From: FEN-1219 sp035548835
GTDB lineage: Bacteria; Pseudomonadota; Gammaproteobacteria; Steroidobacterales; Rariloculaceae
Direction: 5' to 3'
Assembly (NCBI GenBank): GCA_035548835.1
Contig: DASZSB010000086.1
Location: forward strand, 1-64,000
Length of the DNA stretch: 64,000 bases
Below are positions 41,934 through 51,600 of the stretch, piece after piece. The number at the start of each line of letters is the position of its first letter. Position 1 is the stretch's first letter. Both the position numbers and the translations under genes were made by a program. The notes below the pieces were generated by a model. The model was not told the origin of the DNA. It ran no database searches and saw only the letters and a program-made list of their open reading frames with translations.

Positions 41934-43355
41934 GTGAGCGCTGCAGCGTCTGCCGAGCTGGCGTATCTCGACGCACGGCAGCTCGCGGCGCTGCTCGCGC
42001 GCCGCGAGCTGTCCGCCGTCGAGGTGCTGCGCGCGTTCCTGGCACAGATCGAACGGCTGAATCCGCGCGTCAACGCGATCGTGAGCCTGCGCCCGGCCGC
42101 GGAGTTGCTCGCGGAGGCCGAGGCTGCCGACCAGCGGCTCGCGGACGGCGCCGAAGCCCCACCGCTGCATGGCCTGCCGATGGCCATCAAGGATCTTTCC
42201 CTCACGCGCGGGCTGCGCACGACGTTCGGCTCGCCGATCTACCGCGACTTCGTGCCGACGAGCGACGAGCTGTACGTCGAGCGATGCCGGCACGCCGGCG
42301 CCATCATCATCGGCAAGACGAACACGCCGGAATTCGGCGCGGGCTCGCAGACCTTCAACGCGGTGTTCGGCGCCACCCGCAATCCCTACGACCTCACGAA
42401 GACCAGCGGCGGCAGCACGGGCGGAGGCGCGGCCGCGCTTGCGTGCGGCATGCTGCCGGTGGCCGACGGCACCGATCTCGGCGGCTCGCTGCGCAATCCG
42501 GCGAGTTTCTGCAACGTCGTAGGGTTTCGTCCGTCGCCCGGGCGTGTGCCGCGTCTGAATGCGCGCGCCGGCGACTTTCTCGGCGTGCACGGACCCATGG
42601 CGCGCAACGTGGCCGATCTCGCCTGGCTGCTGGCGGTCATGGCCGGGCCGGATCCGCGCGATCCGCTGTCGCTGCCTGAGCCGGGCAGCGCGTTTCTCGC
42701 GCCGCTCGAGCGCGACTTCCGTGCCGTGCGCGTGGCGTGGAGCCGCAATCTCGGCCGCTATCCCGTCGAAGCCGCCGTCACGCGCGTCTGCGACGCCGCG
42801 CGGCCCGAGTTCGCGCGCCTCGGCTGCGACGTGGCGGACGACGAGCCTGACTTCGACGGCGTCGACGAGCTGTTCCAGACGCTGCGCGCCGCGGGCTACG
42901 CGGCGACCCACGGACGCGACCTCGAGCGGCATCGCAGAGCCATGAAGGACACGGTCGTCTGGAACATCGAGCGTGGTCTGGCTCTGACCAAGGACGATCT
43001 CGAGCGGGCCGCCACGATCAAGACGGCGCTCGACGCGCGCATTGCGGCGTTCTTCGAGCGCTACGAGTTCCTGGCGCTGCCGGTGGCCCAGGTCGTGCCG
43101 TTCTCCGTCGACGTGCCGTGGGTACGCGAGATCGAGGGCGTGTCGATGCCGACGTACATCGACTGGATGGCCACCTGCTATGCGATCAGCTGCACGGGCC
43201 TGCCGGCCGTCAGCGTCCCGTGCGGGTTCACGCCGGAAGGGCTGCCGGTCGGTCTGCAGATCGTCGGCCGCCGCGGTCGGGATCTGGACGTGCTGCGGCT
43301 CGCCCATGCCTTCGAGCGGGCCACCCGGCACGCGCAGCGACGGCCGCCGCTGTAA
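41934..43355 (+). CDS. Amidase signature enzyme
   Basis: Serine amidase of 473 residues from a GTG at 41934; earlier in-frame starts lie inside leuA. The Ser-cisSer-Lys triad is intact: Lys in MAIKDLSLTRG (about residue 84), the cis-Ser in TSGGSTGGGAAALA (about 162) and the nucleophile in GTDLGGSLRNPASF (about 186). The usual GGSSGGS is GGSTGGG. It hydrolyses an amide of unknown identity. A stem-loop and A tract follow the gene and serve better as the terminator of the convergent aminotransferase. Confidence 0.88.
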   Translation: MSAAASAELAYLDARQLAALLARRELSAVEVLRAFLAQIERLNPRVNAIVSLRPAAELLAEAEAADQRLADGAEAPPLHGLPMAIKDLSLTRGLRTTFGSPIYRDFVPTSDELYVERCRHAGAIIIGKTNTPEFGAGSQTFNAVFGATRNPYDLTKTSGGSTGGGAAALACGMLPVADGTDLGGSLRNPASFCNVVGFRPSPGRVPRLNARAGDFLGVHGPMARNVADLAWLLAVMAGPDPRDPLSLPEPGSAFLAPLERDFRAVRVAWSRNLGRYPVEAAVTRVCDAARPEFARLGCDVADDEPDFDGVDELFQTLRAAGYAATHGRDLERHRRAMKDTVVWNIERGLALTKDDLERAATIKTALDARIAAFFERYEFLALPVAQVVPFSVDVPWVREIEGVSMPTYIDWMATCYAISCTGLPAVSVPCGFTPEGLPVGLQIVGRRGRDLDVLRLAHAFERATRHAQRRPPL

Positions 43356-43363
43356 CGCACGCC

Positions 43364-43390
43364 AAAAAAAAGCCCGGCCATGGGCCGGGC
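43364..43390 (-). terminator. Intrinsic terminator of the aminotransferase gene
   Basis: On the minus strand GCCCGGCC-CAT-GGCCGGGC is followed by eight T. On the plus strand the same stem is followed by GAGTCTTT, so it may also end the amidase transcript. Confidence 0.85.
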
Positions 43391-43522
43391 GAGTCTTTGG
43401 GGGAAACCGTCAGGAGCAAGTCTCCGAAACTTGCGGGACAGTATCCCCGCGTGAGGCGCCCGCGCCCGTGAACCAGGTCACAGCTTTGACATAAGCGCGC
43501 GCGCCCGGCGCCCGGCCGTCGA

Positions 43523-44788
43523 CTAGCCGACCGGATAGGGCTTCGCGAGCCGGTGCTGCGGGTTGTGCTTCAGCCAGGCGGCGAGCCGGTCCTTGCGGCC
43601 GATGGCCGTCGGTATGAAGTCCAGTGCCTGCCGGAGCCGGTCATTCGGCTCGGCGCAGCTGAAGCGCAGGAAACCGGCGCCCGCCTGGCCGAAACACTCG
43701 CCGCCGAGGCAGGCGATGCCGAACTTCTCGTCGGCACCCTGCAGCATGAACAGCGCGAGACCGTGGCTCGTGACTCCGAGCTCGTTGCACACCGGTGCCA
43801 CGTTCGGGAACACGTAGAACGTGGCCGTCGGGTCGAGTGTGTTGAAACCCCGGATGCGGTTCAGGCCCTCGGTCAGCAGCACGACCTTCTCGCGGAACTT
43901 CAGCATGACCTCGTCGCGTTCACTGCGATCGCGCTTCAGCGCGGCCGTGCCGGCGAGCTGTACGATCGGCGGCGTGCACGACAGCGTGGTGTTGATCATC
44001 TTGCCGATCACGTCCGCCACCTCGGGCGAAGCGACGGCAAAGCCGAGCCGCCAGCCGCTCATGCTGTACGACTTGCTGAACGTATAGGCGCCGACGCACT
44101 GCGCGAGCATGCCCGGCTGGCTCAGGATCGAGTGATGGCTGCCGCGCCACACCATGTGGCAATACGGCTCGTCGCTGAAAACGGCGATGTCGCGGCCGCG
44201 GATCACGTCTGCGATGCGCTTCAGGTCGTCCTGCGTCGTGACACCGCCCGTGGGGTTGTGCGGCGAGTTCAGGAAGATCGCGCGCGGCGACGGGTCTTCC
44301 TTCAGGAAGCGCTCGATGTCCGCAATGTCCGGGCGAAAGCCGTTCGACTGCCTGAGCGGCGTCAGGACGGCGCGCGCGCCGCGCCGCTCGATGTTCGGCA
44401 GGTAGGTCGGAAAGTAGGGGCTGAACACCAGCACGCCGTCGTCAGGGTTCAGGAAGGTCTCGCAGAAGAACTGCTCGAACACCTTGGCCCCTGGACCGGC
44501 GACGATGTTGCCGGCTTCGGCCGGGATGCCGAACTCCGTGCGCACGAATTCCGCCGCTGCCTCGCGAAATTCCGGGATGCCCGGCGAAGGGCAGTAGTGC
44601 GACTGATTGTTCCTGATGGCGTCCATGCCGCCCGCACGCGCGGCCGCCGTGCTGTCGAACGGGCTGTCGCCGATCTCGAGCTCCACGACGTCCTTGCCGG
44701 CCGCCTTCAGCGAGCGGGCCATGGCCAGGACGGTAAATGCGGTCTCGACGGACAGGGAACGGGCGAAGACACTCAGTTGCGCGGACAC
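43523..44788 (-). CDS. PLP-dependent aminotransferase (class I/II)
   Basis: Cytoplasmic aminotransferase of 421 residues from a GTG at 44788, with AAGGTGG upstream. PLP-site features include SPHNPTGGVTTQDD (Asn/Pro-rich substrate loop), VFSDEPYCHMVW (Asp/Tyr) and the Schiff-base Lys in YTFSKSYSMSGWRLGFAVAS. It falls in the aspartate/alanine aminotransferase-like group; the amino donor is not clear. A frame continues upstream, but its sequence is low-complexity and lies in the divergent promoter area. It ends at a strong intrinsic terminator. Confidence 0.92.
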   Translation of the reverse strand: MSAQLSVFARSLSVETAFTVLAMARSLKAAGKDVVELEIGDSPFDSTAAARAGGMDAIRNNQSHYCPSPGIPEFREAAAEFVRTEFGIPAEAGNIVAGPGAKVFEQFFCETFLNPDDGVLVFSPYFPTYLPNIERRGARAVLTPLRQSNGFRPDIADIERFLKEDPSPRAIFLNSPHNPTGGVTTQDDLKRIADVIRGRDIAVFSDEPYCHMVWRGSHHSILSQPGMLAQCVGAYTFSKSYSMSGWRLGFAVASPEVADVIGKMINTTLSCTPPIVQLAGTAALKRDRSERDEVMLKFREKVVLLTEGLNRIRGFNTLDPTATFYVFPNVAPVCNELGVTSHGLALFMLQGADEKFGIACLGGECFGQAGAGFLRFSCAEPNDRLRQALDFIPTAIGRKDRLAAWLKHNPQHRLAKPYPVG

Positions 44789-44930
44789 GGTTCCACCTTG
44801 CGACGGTTCGGACGGATGGGAGCTCGGGTTTCGCGGCGCACCGTTGTGTGGGGAGTCGGGCCGGCCGCGAGCCGGCGCCAGCATAGCACTCCGGGTAAGC
44901 GCGTTCGACCCGAGCCCGGTGGGTGGTGGC

Positions 44931-44959
44931 TTATGTCCCCGGGTCGTGCGAGGCATAAT
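44931..44959 (+). promoter_or_regulatory. Probable sigma-70 promoter for the VOC gene
   Basis: TTATGT (44931-44936), 17 bases, then CATAAT (44954-44959), about 34 bases before the ATG at 44993. Confidence 0.6.
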
Positions 44960-44992
44960 GCCGCCTCGCTCAATCTCGATGGGAGTCTGAAA

Positions 44993-45361
44993 ATGATCGG
45001 CTACGTAACGCTCGGCACGAACGATCTCGCTCGCGCCTCGAAATTCTACGACGCACTGCTCGCCGAGATCGGCGGCAAACGCATGCTCGAGTCGGATCGC
45101 TTCGTGTCGTGGTCGGCCGGCGAGCATTCGCCCGGTCTCGGTGTGATCAAGCCGTACGACGGCAAGACCGCGACGTTCGGCAACGGCACGATGGTCGCGC
45201 TCGTCGTCGACAGCCGCGAGAAGGTCGACAAGCTGTACAACAAGGCGTTGCAGCTCGGCGGCAAGGACGAGGGTCCCCCCGGAGTGCGCTGGGGCAACTT
45301 CTACGTCGGCTACTTCCGGGACCTGGACGGCAACAAGCTGAACGCGTTCTGCATGGGCTGA
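44993..45361 (+). CDS. VOC family (glyoxalase-like) protein
   Basis: A 122-residue single VOC module: MIGYVTLGTNDLARASKFYDALLAEIGG and the closing FYVGYFRDLDGNKLNAFCMG. It lacks the N-terminal His of metal-dependent glyoxalases (GYVTLG), so it may not be a glyoxalase. It resembles the PhnB/YaeR-like small VOC group. It is transcribed alone from the promoter at 44931 and ends just before a very long hairpin. Confidence 0.88.
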   Translation: MIGYVTLGTNDLARASKFYDALLAEIGGKRMLESDRFVSWSAGEHSPGLGVIKPYDGKTATFGNGTMVALVVDSREKVDKLYNKALQLGGKDEGPPGVRWGNFYVGYFRDLDGNKLNAFCMG

Positions 45362-45370
45362 GCCGCGAGC

Positions 45371-45417
45371 ACGACGCGACGCGCGGCGTCCGCCCCGGAC
45401 GCCGCGCGTCGCGTCGT
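45371..45417. terminator. Perfect 22-bp inverted repeat
   Basis: Bases 45371-45392 pair without mismatch with 45396-45417 across a CCC loop. It starts 10 bases after the VOC stop and ends 47 bases before the trkH start. No T tract follows on either strand, so it may act as an RNA stability or rho-type end, or as a recombination-prone cruciform. Confidence 0.55.
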
Positions 45418-45463
45418 CACTCACTGATGCGTGCTCGGCTCACGGCCCACTGACACTGGCAAC

Positions 45464-46909
45464 ATGCGCTTCTCGATCGTCCTGCGAACGCTCGGTCTGC
45501 TGTTGCTCGCGTTCGCCGCGACGCTCGTGCCGCCGATGGCCGTCTCGCTGCTCTACGGCGACGGCGAGCTCCCGCACTTCGCTTTGGCGTGCGTCGTCGG
45601 TGCCGCGGCCGGGTTGGCGCTGTGGCTGCCGCTGCGCCAGCGCGCCATCGCGCTGCGCAGTCGCGACGGCTTCGTGATCGTGGCGCTCGTATGGGCGGTC
45701 ATGGGCCTGCTCGGCGCCGTGCCGTTCATGCTCACGCTGGGGCTCGATTTCCCGGCGGCCTTCTTCGAATCGGTCGCGGGCTACACCACGACCGGGTCCA
45801 CGACGCTCGTGGGTATCGACGCGCTGCCGCCGTCGATCCTGATCTACCGGCAGCAGATCCAGTGGCTCGGAGGGCTCGGCGTCATCGTGCTCGCGGTTGC
45901 GCTGCTGCCCATGCTCGGTATCGGCGGCATGCAGCTGTACAAGGGCGAGACTCCGGGCCCGTTCAAGGACCAGCAGATTGCACCGCGCGTGACGCGCTCG
46001 GCTCGCAGCCTGTGTTACGTGTACGTCGTGCTCACGCTCGCGTGCGCGGCGTGTTTCTGGTTCTCCGGCATGAGCCTGTTCGACGCCGTGGCGCACAGCT
46101 TCTCGACGATCTCGACCGGCGGCTCGTCGACGCACGACGCGAGCATCGGCTATTTCCACAGCGTGCCCGTTGAGCTGGTCACGATCGTGTTCTCGCTGAT
46201 CGGCGGCATCAGCTTCAACGAGCACTTCCTGGCGCTTCGCTCGCTGCAGTTCCAGCGCTATCAGCGCGATACGCAGACGCGTGTGTTCCTGGCCCTGGTC
46301 GTGGCGCTCGCGCTCGTGACGACGGCGGTGCTGTATCTCGAGGGCACCTATCCGTCCCTCCCGGCCGCGCTGCGTCACGGGCTGTTCGCGTCGGTGGCCT
46401 CGGTGTCGTCCACGGGCTTTGCGATCGCGGACTTCGCGACGTGGCCGCTCGCGCTGCCGGCCCTGATGATCTTCTCGATGTTCGTCGGCGGCTGCGCGGG
46501 CTCGAGCGCCGGCGGCATGAAGGTGATCCGCTACGTCGTGCTGTTCAAGCAGGTCGGCGTGCACATCCACCGGCTGATCCATCCGCAGGCCATCCGCCGC
46601 ATGAAGCTCGACGGCCAGCCGGTTCCCGACTCCGTCGTGGAGGCGGTCGGCGGGTTCTTTGCCGTCTACGTGGTGGTGTTCGTGATCTTCATGGTCCTCG
46701 CGATGATGGACGGCATGGATCAGGTCTCGGCCTTCGGCGCCGTGGCGACCTCCATCAACAACGCAGGACCGGGGCTGGGTTCGGTGGCGATGACGTTCGC
46801 GAGCGTGAGCCCGCACGGCAAGATCATGTTCGCGATCGCGATGCTGCTCGGGCGCCTCGAGATCTTCACGTTCCTCGTGCTGTTGACGCCGGCGTTCTGG
46901 AAGCGCTGA
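45464..46909 (+). CDS. trkH: TrkH family potassium uptake protein
   Basis: Potassium channel-like transporter of 481 residues with four M1-P-M2 repeats. Filter-like segments include ESVAGYTTTGSTTL (about residues 102-115), STISTGGSS (about 216-224), SVSSTGFAIAD (about 312-322) and the terminal SINNAGPGLGS (about 428-438). All four keep the TxG or NxG core. It needs a TrkA regulatory subunit, which is not next to it. Start ATG at 45464 is chosen over an upstream frame at 45431. The end overlaps the convergent MarR gene by 44 bases. Confidence 0.93.
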   Translation: MRFSIVLRTLGLLLLAFAATLVPPMAVSLLYGDGELPHFALACVVGAAAGLALWLPLRQRAIALRSRDGFVIVALVWAVMGLLGAVPFMLTLGLDFPAAFFESVAGYTTTGSTTLVGIDALPPSILIYRQQIQWLGGLGVIVLAVALLPMLGIGGMQLYKGETPGPFKDQQIAPRVTRSARSLCYVYVVLTLACAACFWFSGMSLFDAVAHSFSTISTGGSSTHDASIGYFHSVPVELVTIVFSLIGGISFNEHFLALRSLQFQRYQRDTQTRVFLALVVALALVTTAVLYLEGTYPSLPAALRHGLFASVASVSSTGFAIADFATWPLALPALMIFSMFVGGCAGSSAGGMKVIRYVVLFKQVGVHIHRLIHPQAIRRMKLDGQPVPDSVVEAVGGFFAVYVVVFVIFMVLAMMDGMDQVSAFGAVATSINNAGPGLGSVAMTFASVSPHGKIMFAIAMLLGRLEIFTFLVLLTPAFWKR

Positions 46910-47438
46910 CGCGGCGGCTGCGCGGCGCCGCCGTGGCGCCTTCACGGGCGCGCAACTCCCTCGGCAGGCCGTGATCGTCGCCGCCGAGCGCGTGAATGCA
47001 GCGGCGCAAGTCCTCCGAGAAGGCTGCCATCTCGTCCTCGCTGAACGACGCGAGCATCTTGGTGAACACCGAGGTGCCCACGCTGTGTGCGCGCTCGAGC
47101 TCGGCGATGCCCGACCCGGTCAGGGACCAGCTGTCGGCGCGGCGGCTGTCGGGATGCGGCCGCCGCTCGATCAACCCGTCGATCTCGAGGTGCCGTAACA
47201 CGGAGTTCATGGTCTGGGCCGACACGAAGGCGCGGCGGGCCAACTTGGCGCCCGTGATGCCGGGCTCGAAGTGCAGGCCGAACAGTGCCACGACGGCCGC
47301 GAACGACAGCTCCACGCCCTGTTTGCGGAGCGCGTCGTCCATGGTCTGGCGCAGGGTGTGCTGCAATAATCGCAGCAGGAAGCCCACGGTATGCTCGGGT
47401 TTCACTACGGGACCAACGGCTTTAGGATTCTTGGGCAT
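46866..47438 (-). CDS. MarR family transcriptional regulator
   Basis: A 190-residue winged-helix repressor-type protein from the ATG at 47438 (MPKNPKAVGPVVKPEH), preceded by GGAG; a TTG at 47456 is a weaker start. The wHTH occupies about 45-125 (GITGAKLARRAFVSAQTMNSVLRHLEIDGLIERRPHPDSRR). The C-terminal tail is basic and long. It is divergent from an RND pump operon and the gap holds two inverted repeats, so it is the probable local repressor of the pump. Confidence 0.9.
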   Translation of the reverse strand: MPKNPKAVGPVVKPEHTVGFLLRLLQHTLRQTMDDALRKQGVELSFAAVVALFGLHFEPGITGAKLARRAFVSAQTMNSVLRHLEIDGLIERRPHPDSRRADSWSLTGSGIAELERAHSVGTSVFTKMLASFSEDEMAAFSEDLRRCIHALGGDDHGLPRELRAREGATAAPRSRRVSASRTPASTARGT

Positions 47439-47455
47439 CGCTCCGTGATTGCTCA

Positions 47456-47490
47456 ATATCAGCGAACTGATATCATATCAGCAAGCTGAT
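47456..47490. promoter_or_regulatory. Twin MarR-type operators
   Basis: ATATCAG-CGAA-CTGATAT (47456-47473) and ATCAGC-AA-GCTGAT (47477-47490) are perfect inverted repeats sharing the half-site ATCAG. They lie between the MarR and adaptor genes and would cover both promoters. Confidence 0.75.
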
Positions 47491-47512
47491 GGTTATCAAG
47501 GACGACCTTCCG

Positions 47513-48637
47513 ATGCAACGACAACGCTCACGCACACGCCGGGTCCAGGGATGGGCTCTTGCCGCGTTGCTGCTCGGCGCTGGTGTGCTCGTGCTGTCCG
47601 GCTGTTCCCGTGGTGGCGGCGATCGCGCCACGCCGACCACCGAACGGTCCGCAGTCATGACGGTCACGGCCGCGCCGCTCGAGCGCACCGAGCTCGCGCG
47701 CAAGATCGCGATGAACGGCTCCGTGTACGCGTGGCAGGAAGTCATCATCGCGCCCGAGGTCGGCGGCTATCGCGTCGCGGAAGTGCTCGTCGACGTCGGT
47801 GACCACGTGAAGGCGGGCCAGAAGCTCGTCGTTCTGTCGACCTCGCTGCTCGAAGCCGAGGTCGCCACGAAGCAGGCCATGGTCAATCAGCGCAAGGCCG
47901 AGCTCGACAACGCGGAATCCGCGCTGCACCGCGGCCAGATGCTGGCTGAGACGCACGTGCTGTCGGATTCCGATCTCGACAAGCTCACGGCAGACCAGCT
48001 CGCGAAGCGCGCAGCGCTCGCGTCCGCGCGCGCCGATCTCGAGACCTCGCAGCTGCGGTTGAAGTTCACGTCGGTCACGGCACCGGACGACGGTGTCATC
48101 ACGTCGCGCACGGTCACGGTCGGGCAGATCGCGCAGGCCGGCAGCGAGATGCTGCGCCTGCTGCGCAACAGCCGCATCGAATGGCGCGGCGAAGCGCCCG
48201 AAATGCGGCTCGGCGAGCTCGCGCCGGGGCAGGAGGTGACGGTCACGACGGTCGAAGGTCTCGTCGTGCGCGGCAAGATCCGCGTGGTTTCGCCCACGGT
48301 CGCCACGGGCAACCGCACGGGGCTGGTCTACGTGGACCTGCCGCCGGATGACCGCATTCGCCCGGGAACGTTCGCGCGCGGCGAAATCGAAATCGGCCGC
48401 GGCCCCGGCTTCACGGTGCCGCTCGAGAGCGTCGTGAGCGCCGACGGCTACAGCTACGTGTTCATCGTCCGGCCCGACAACACGGTCGAGCGCCGGCGCA
48501 TCGAGACGGGGGCCGTGCTCGGTGACTCGATCGAAGTCGTCAGCGGCGTGCAAGGCAACGAATCGGTCGTGATCAAGGGCGCCGGCTTCCTGAAGGACGG
48601 CGATCTCGTCAACGTCGGCACGGTGAGCGGCTCATGA
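47513..48637 (+). CDS. RND efflux periplasmic adaptor (lipoprotein)
   Basis: MdtA/AcrA-like adaptor of 374 residues. From ATG 47513 the signal MQRQRSRTRRVQGWALAALLLGAGVLVLSGC has lipobox LSGC with Cys31. The lipoyl halves (IIAPEVGGYRVAEVLVDVGDHVKAGQ and TAPDDGVITSRTVTVGQ) flank a short coiled coil (about residues 112-170). A further ATG at 47489 overlaps the second operator. Its stop overlaps the permease start by 4 bases. It has no TolC gene in its operon. Confidence 0.9.
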   Translation: MQRQRSRTRRVQGWALAALLLGAGVLVLSGCSRGGGDRATPTTERSAVMTVTAAPLERTELARKIAMNGSVYAWQEVIIAPEVGGYRVAEVLVDVGDHVKAGQKLVVLSTSLLEAEVATKQAMVNQRKAELDNAESALHRGQMLAETHVLSDSDLDKLTADQLAKRAALASARADLETSQLRLKFTSVTAPDDGVITSRTVTVGQIAQAGSEMLRLLRNSRIEWRGEAPEMRLGELAPGQEVTVTTVEGLVVRGKIRVVSPTVATGNRTGLVYVDLPPDDRIRPGTFARGEIEIGRGPGFTVPLESVVSADGYSYVFIVRPDNTVERRRIETGAVLGDSIEVVSGVQGNESVVIKGAGFLKDGDLVNVGTVSGS

Positions 48638-51600
48638 ACTTCGTCACCTGGTCCATTCGCAACCCGGTCCCCGTCATCGTCCTGTTCGTAGGACTCACGA
48701 TCGCGGGCCTGCTGAGCTTCCCGAAGCTCGGTGTGCAGGACCGCCCGGACATCGAGTTTCCGGCCGTGGTCGTTACGGTGACGTACCCGGGCGTGGCGCC
48801 CACGCAGATGGAGTCGGAGATCACTCGCAAGGTCGAGGACGCCGTTGCGACGATCGCCGGCATCGAGCAGATGACGTCCACGGTCGACGAAGGCGCTTCG
48901 ACGACCAGCATCGAGTTCCACTTCGGCACCGACCTGTCCCAGGCGATCGACGACGTGCGCGACGCCATGACGCGCATCCGCTCCGATCTGCCGCCCGACG
49001 CGAACGAGCCCATCGTCTCGCGCGTGAACACGGCCGGCGACGCGCTCGTCACCTGGACCGTCTCGTCCGACAACATGAGCGACACCGAGCTCTCTTGGTT
49101 CGTCGACCTCGTCGTCCAGCGCGAGCTTTCCTCGGTCCCCGGCATGGGCAAGATCACGCGTGTGGGCGGCGTGGACCGCGAGATCCGCGTCGACCTCGAT
49201 CCCGACCGCATGGCCTCGCTCGGTGCCACGGCGAGCGACGTGTCGCGGCAGCTGCGGCGCATCCAGGCCGAATACCCGGGCGGCGAGGGCCGCGTGGGTG
49301 GCCTCGAGCAGACGGTGCGCACGACCGGCATCATCACGTCCGTCTACGATTTGCGTGCGCTGCCGATCTCGCTGCCCGACGGCCGCAGTGTCCGGCTCGA
49401 CACGATCGCGGACGTCCGCGACCAGGCGGGCGAGCAACGCGCGGCCGCGCTGCTCGACGGCAAGCCCGTGATCGGGTTCGAGATCGTGCGCGCCTGGGGC
49501 GCCAGCGCGCTCGGCGTCGCGAAGGAATCGCGCAAGATCGTGGACCGGCTGGCCAAGGAGTATCCGCACGTCCACTTCGCCGAGGCGAGCTCCACGGTCG
49601 GCTACATTCAGACGTCGTACGACGCGTCGATGGAGATGCTCGTCGAGGGCGCGATCCTCGCGATCATCGTGGTGTGGCTGTTCCTGCGTGACTGGCGCGC
49701 CACGGCCGTGTCGGCCATCGCGCTGCCGCTGTCGATCATTCCTGCCTTCTGGGCCATCTGGGCGCTCGGCTTCACGCTGAACATCCTGACGATGCTGGCG
49801 CTGACGCTGGTCGTCGGCATCCTCGTCGACGATGCGATCGTCGAGGTCGAGAACATCGTGCGCCACCTGCGCATGGGCAAGAAGCCGAAGGCGGCGGCCA
49901 TGGACGCCGCCATCGAGATCGGTCTCGCCGTCGTCGCCACCACGCTCACGATCTGCGCCGTGTTCATCCCCGTCGCCTTCATGAGCGGCATCGCCGGACA
50001 GTTCTTCCGGCCTTTCGGCTTCACGGTCACGGTGTCGGTGCTGTTCTCGCTGCTCGTGGCGCGGACGCTCACGCCGATGATGGCCGCCTACTTCCTGAAG
50101 CCGCACGAGGAGAAGCCGAAGGGCCGCGCGATCGTCATGCCGCGGTACCTGGCCACCGTCCGCTGGTGTCTCATGAACCGCTGGAAGACGCTGGGCCTCG
50201 CGACCGTGATCATCGGCGCCATGCTGGCCGTGTTCCCGCTGCTGTCGACCGCGTTCTCGCCGGCCGGCGACAACGGCTTCACGCGCCTCACGGTCGAGCT
50301 CGCGCCCGGCTCGTCCCTCGAGGACACCATCGCCGTGGCCGAAAACGTGCGCAAGCGCCTCGCGACGCTGCCGGACACGGGTAGCGTCTACACGGCCATC
50401 GGCACGCAGGGCCGCAGCAGCCCCGGTGGCGGTGGCGGCGGAGCAGGCACCGTTCGCCGCGGCACGATGACCATCCAGATCAACAACCCCACGGGCACGC
50501 GCGGCGCGCAGCAGGCGTTCGAGCGCAAGGCCATGGCGTTGCTGCGCGACGTCCCGGGTGCGCGTCTGCAGTTCCAGGGCAGCGATGCCGACCGGTTGCA
50601 GGTCACGCTCTCGGGCGACGATGGCGCGCGGCTCGCATTCGCGGCCGCGAACGTGGAGCGCGAGATCCGCAAGATCCCCGGTCTCGGCACGATCACGAGC
50701 AGCGCCGCCCTGCAAAAGCCGGAGATCGTGATCCGGCCGGATCCGGAGCGCGCCGCGGACCTTGGCGTCACCACCGAGACGCTCGGGCTCGTCACGCGCA
50801 TCGCCACCAGCGGCGACGTCGACACCGGGCTCGCGAAGTTCAACCTCGACAACCGGCAGATCCCGATCCGTGTGCGGCTGAACGATCAGTCGCGGGGCGA
50901 TCTCGAGCGCATCAAGCTGCTGGCCGTGCCCTCGAAGCTCGGCACCGTGCCGCTGATGAACATCGCCGACGTTTCGCTCGGCGCCGGTCCGGTCCAGATC
51001 ACGCGCATCGACCGCAGCCGCAACATCAACCTGAACGTGAGCCTGAACGGCATGGCGCTCGGCGACGCGCTGAACACGGTCGAGAACCTGCCGTCGATGA
51101 AGAACCTGCCGGACGGCGTGCGCCACATGCGCACGGGCAACGCGCGCTGGATCGTCGAGATCTTCAGCCAGTTCGCGATCGCGATGGCGATCGGCGTGCT
51201 GTCGATCTACGCCGTGCTCGTGATGCTGTTCCACAAGTTCATCCAGCCGGTCACGATCCTGACCGCGTTGCCGCCGTCGGCTGCGGGCGCGGCCGTGGCG
51301 CTGTACTTCACGGGCAACGGCCTTGCGATCAATTCCCTGATCGGCCTGTTGATGCTGATGGGCATCGTGTCGAAGAACTCGATCCTGCTGGTCGAGTACG
51401 CGATCATGGCGCAGCGCGATCAGGGTCTGTCCCGCTTCGAAGCGCTGGTGGACTCCTGCTCGAAGCGCGCGCGCCCGATCGTCATGACCACGATCGCGAT
51501 GGGTGCGGGCATGATGCCGGTCGCCATGGGGTGGGCCGGCGATCCCAGCTTTCGCGCACCGATGGGCATCGCCGTGATCGGCGGCCTCCTCGTCTCCACG

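Noticed and set aside
45012..45030. Further sigma-54-like GGCACG matches inside genes
   Set aside because: They occur in coding sequence and lack the 10-base spacing to a GC.
45440..46945. About 500-codon minus-strand frame opposite trkH
   Set aside because: Arg/His-rich low-complexity translation; the plus strand is a complete TrkH.
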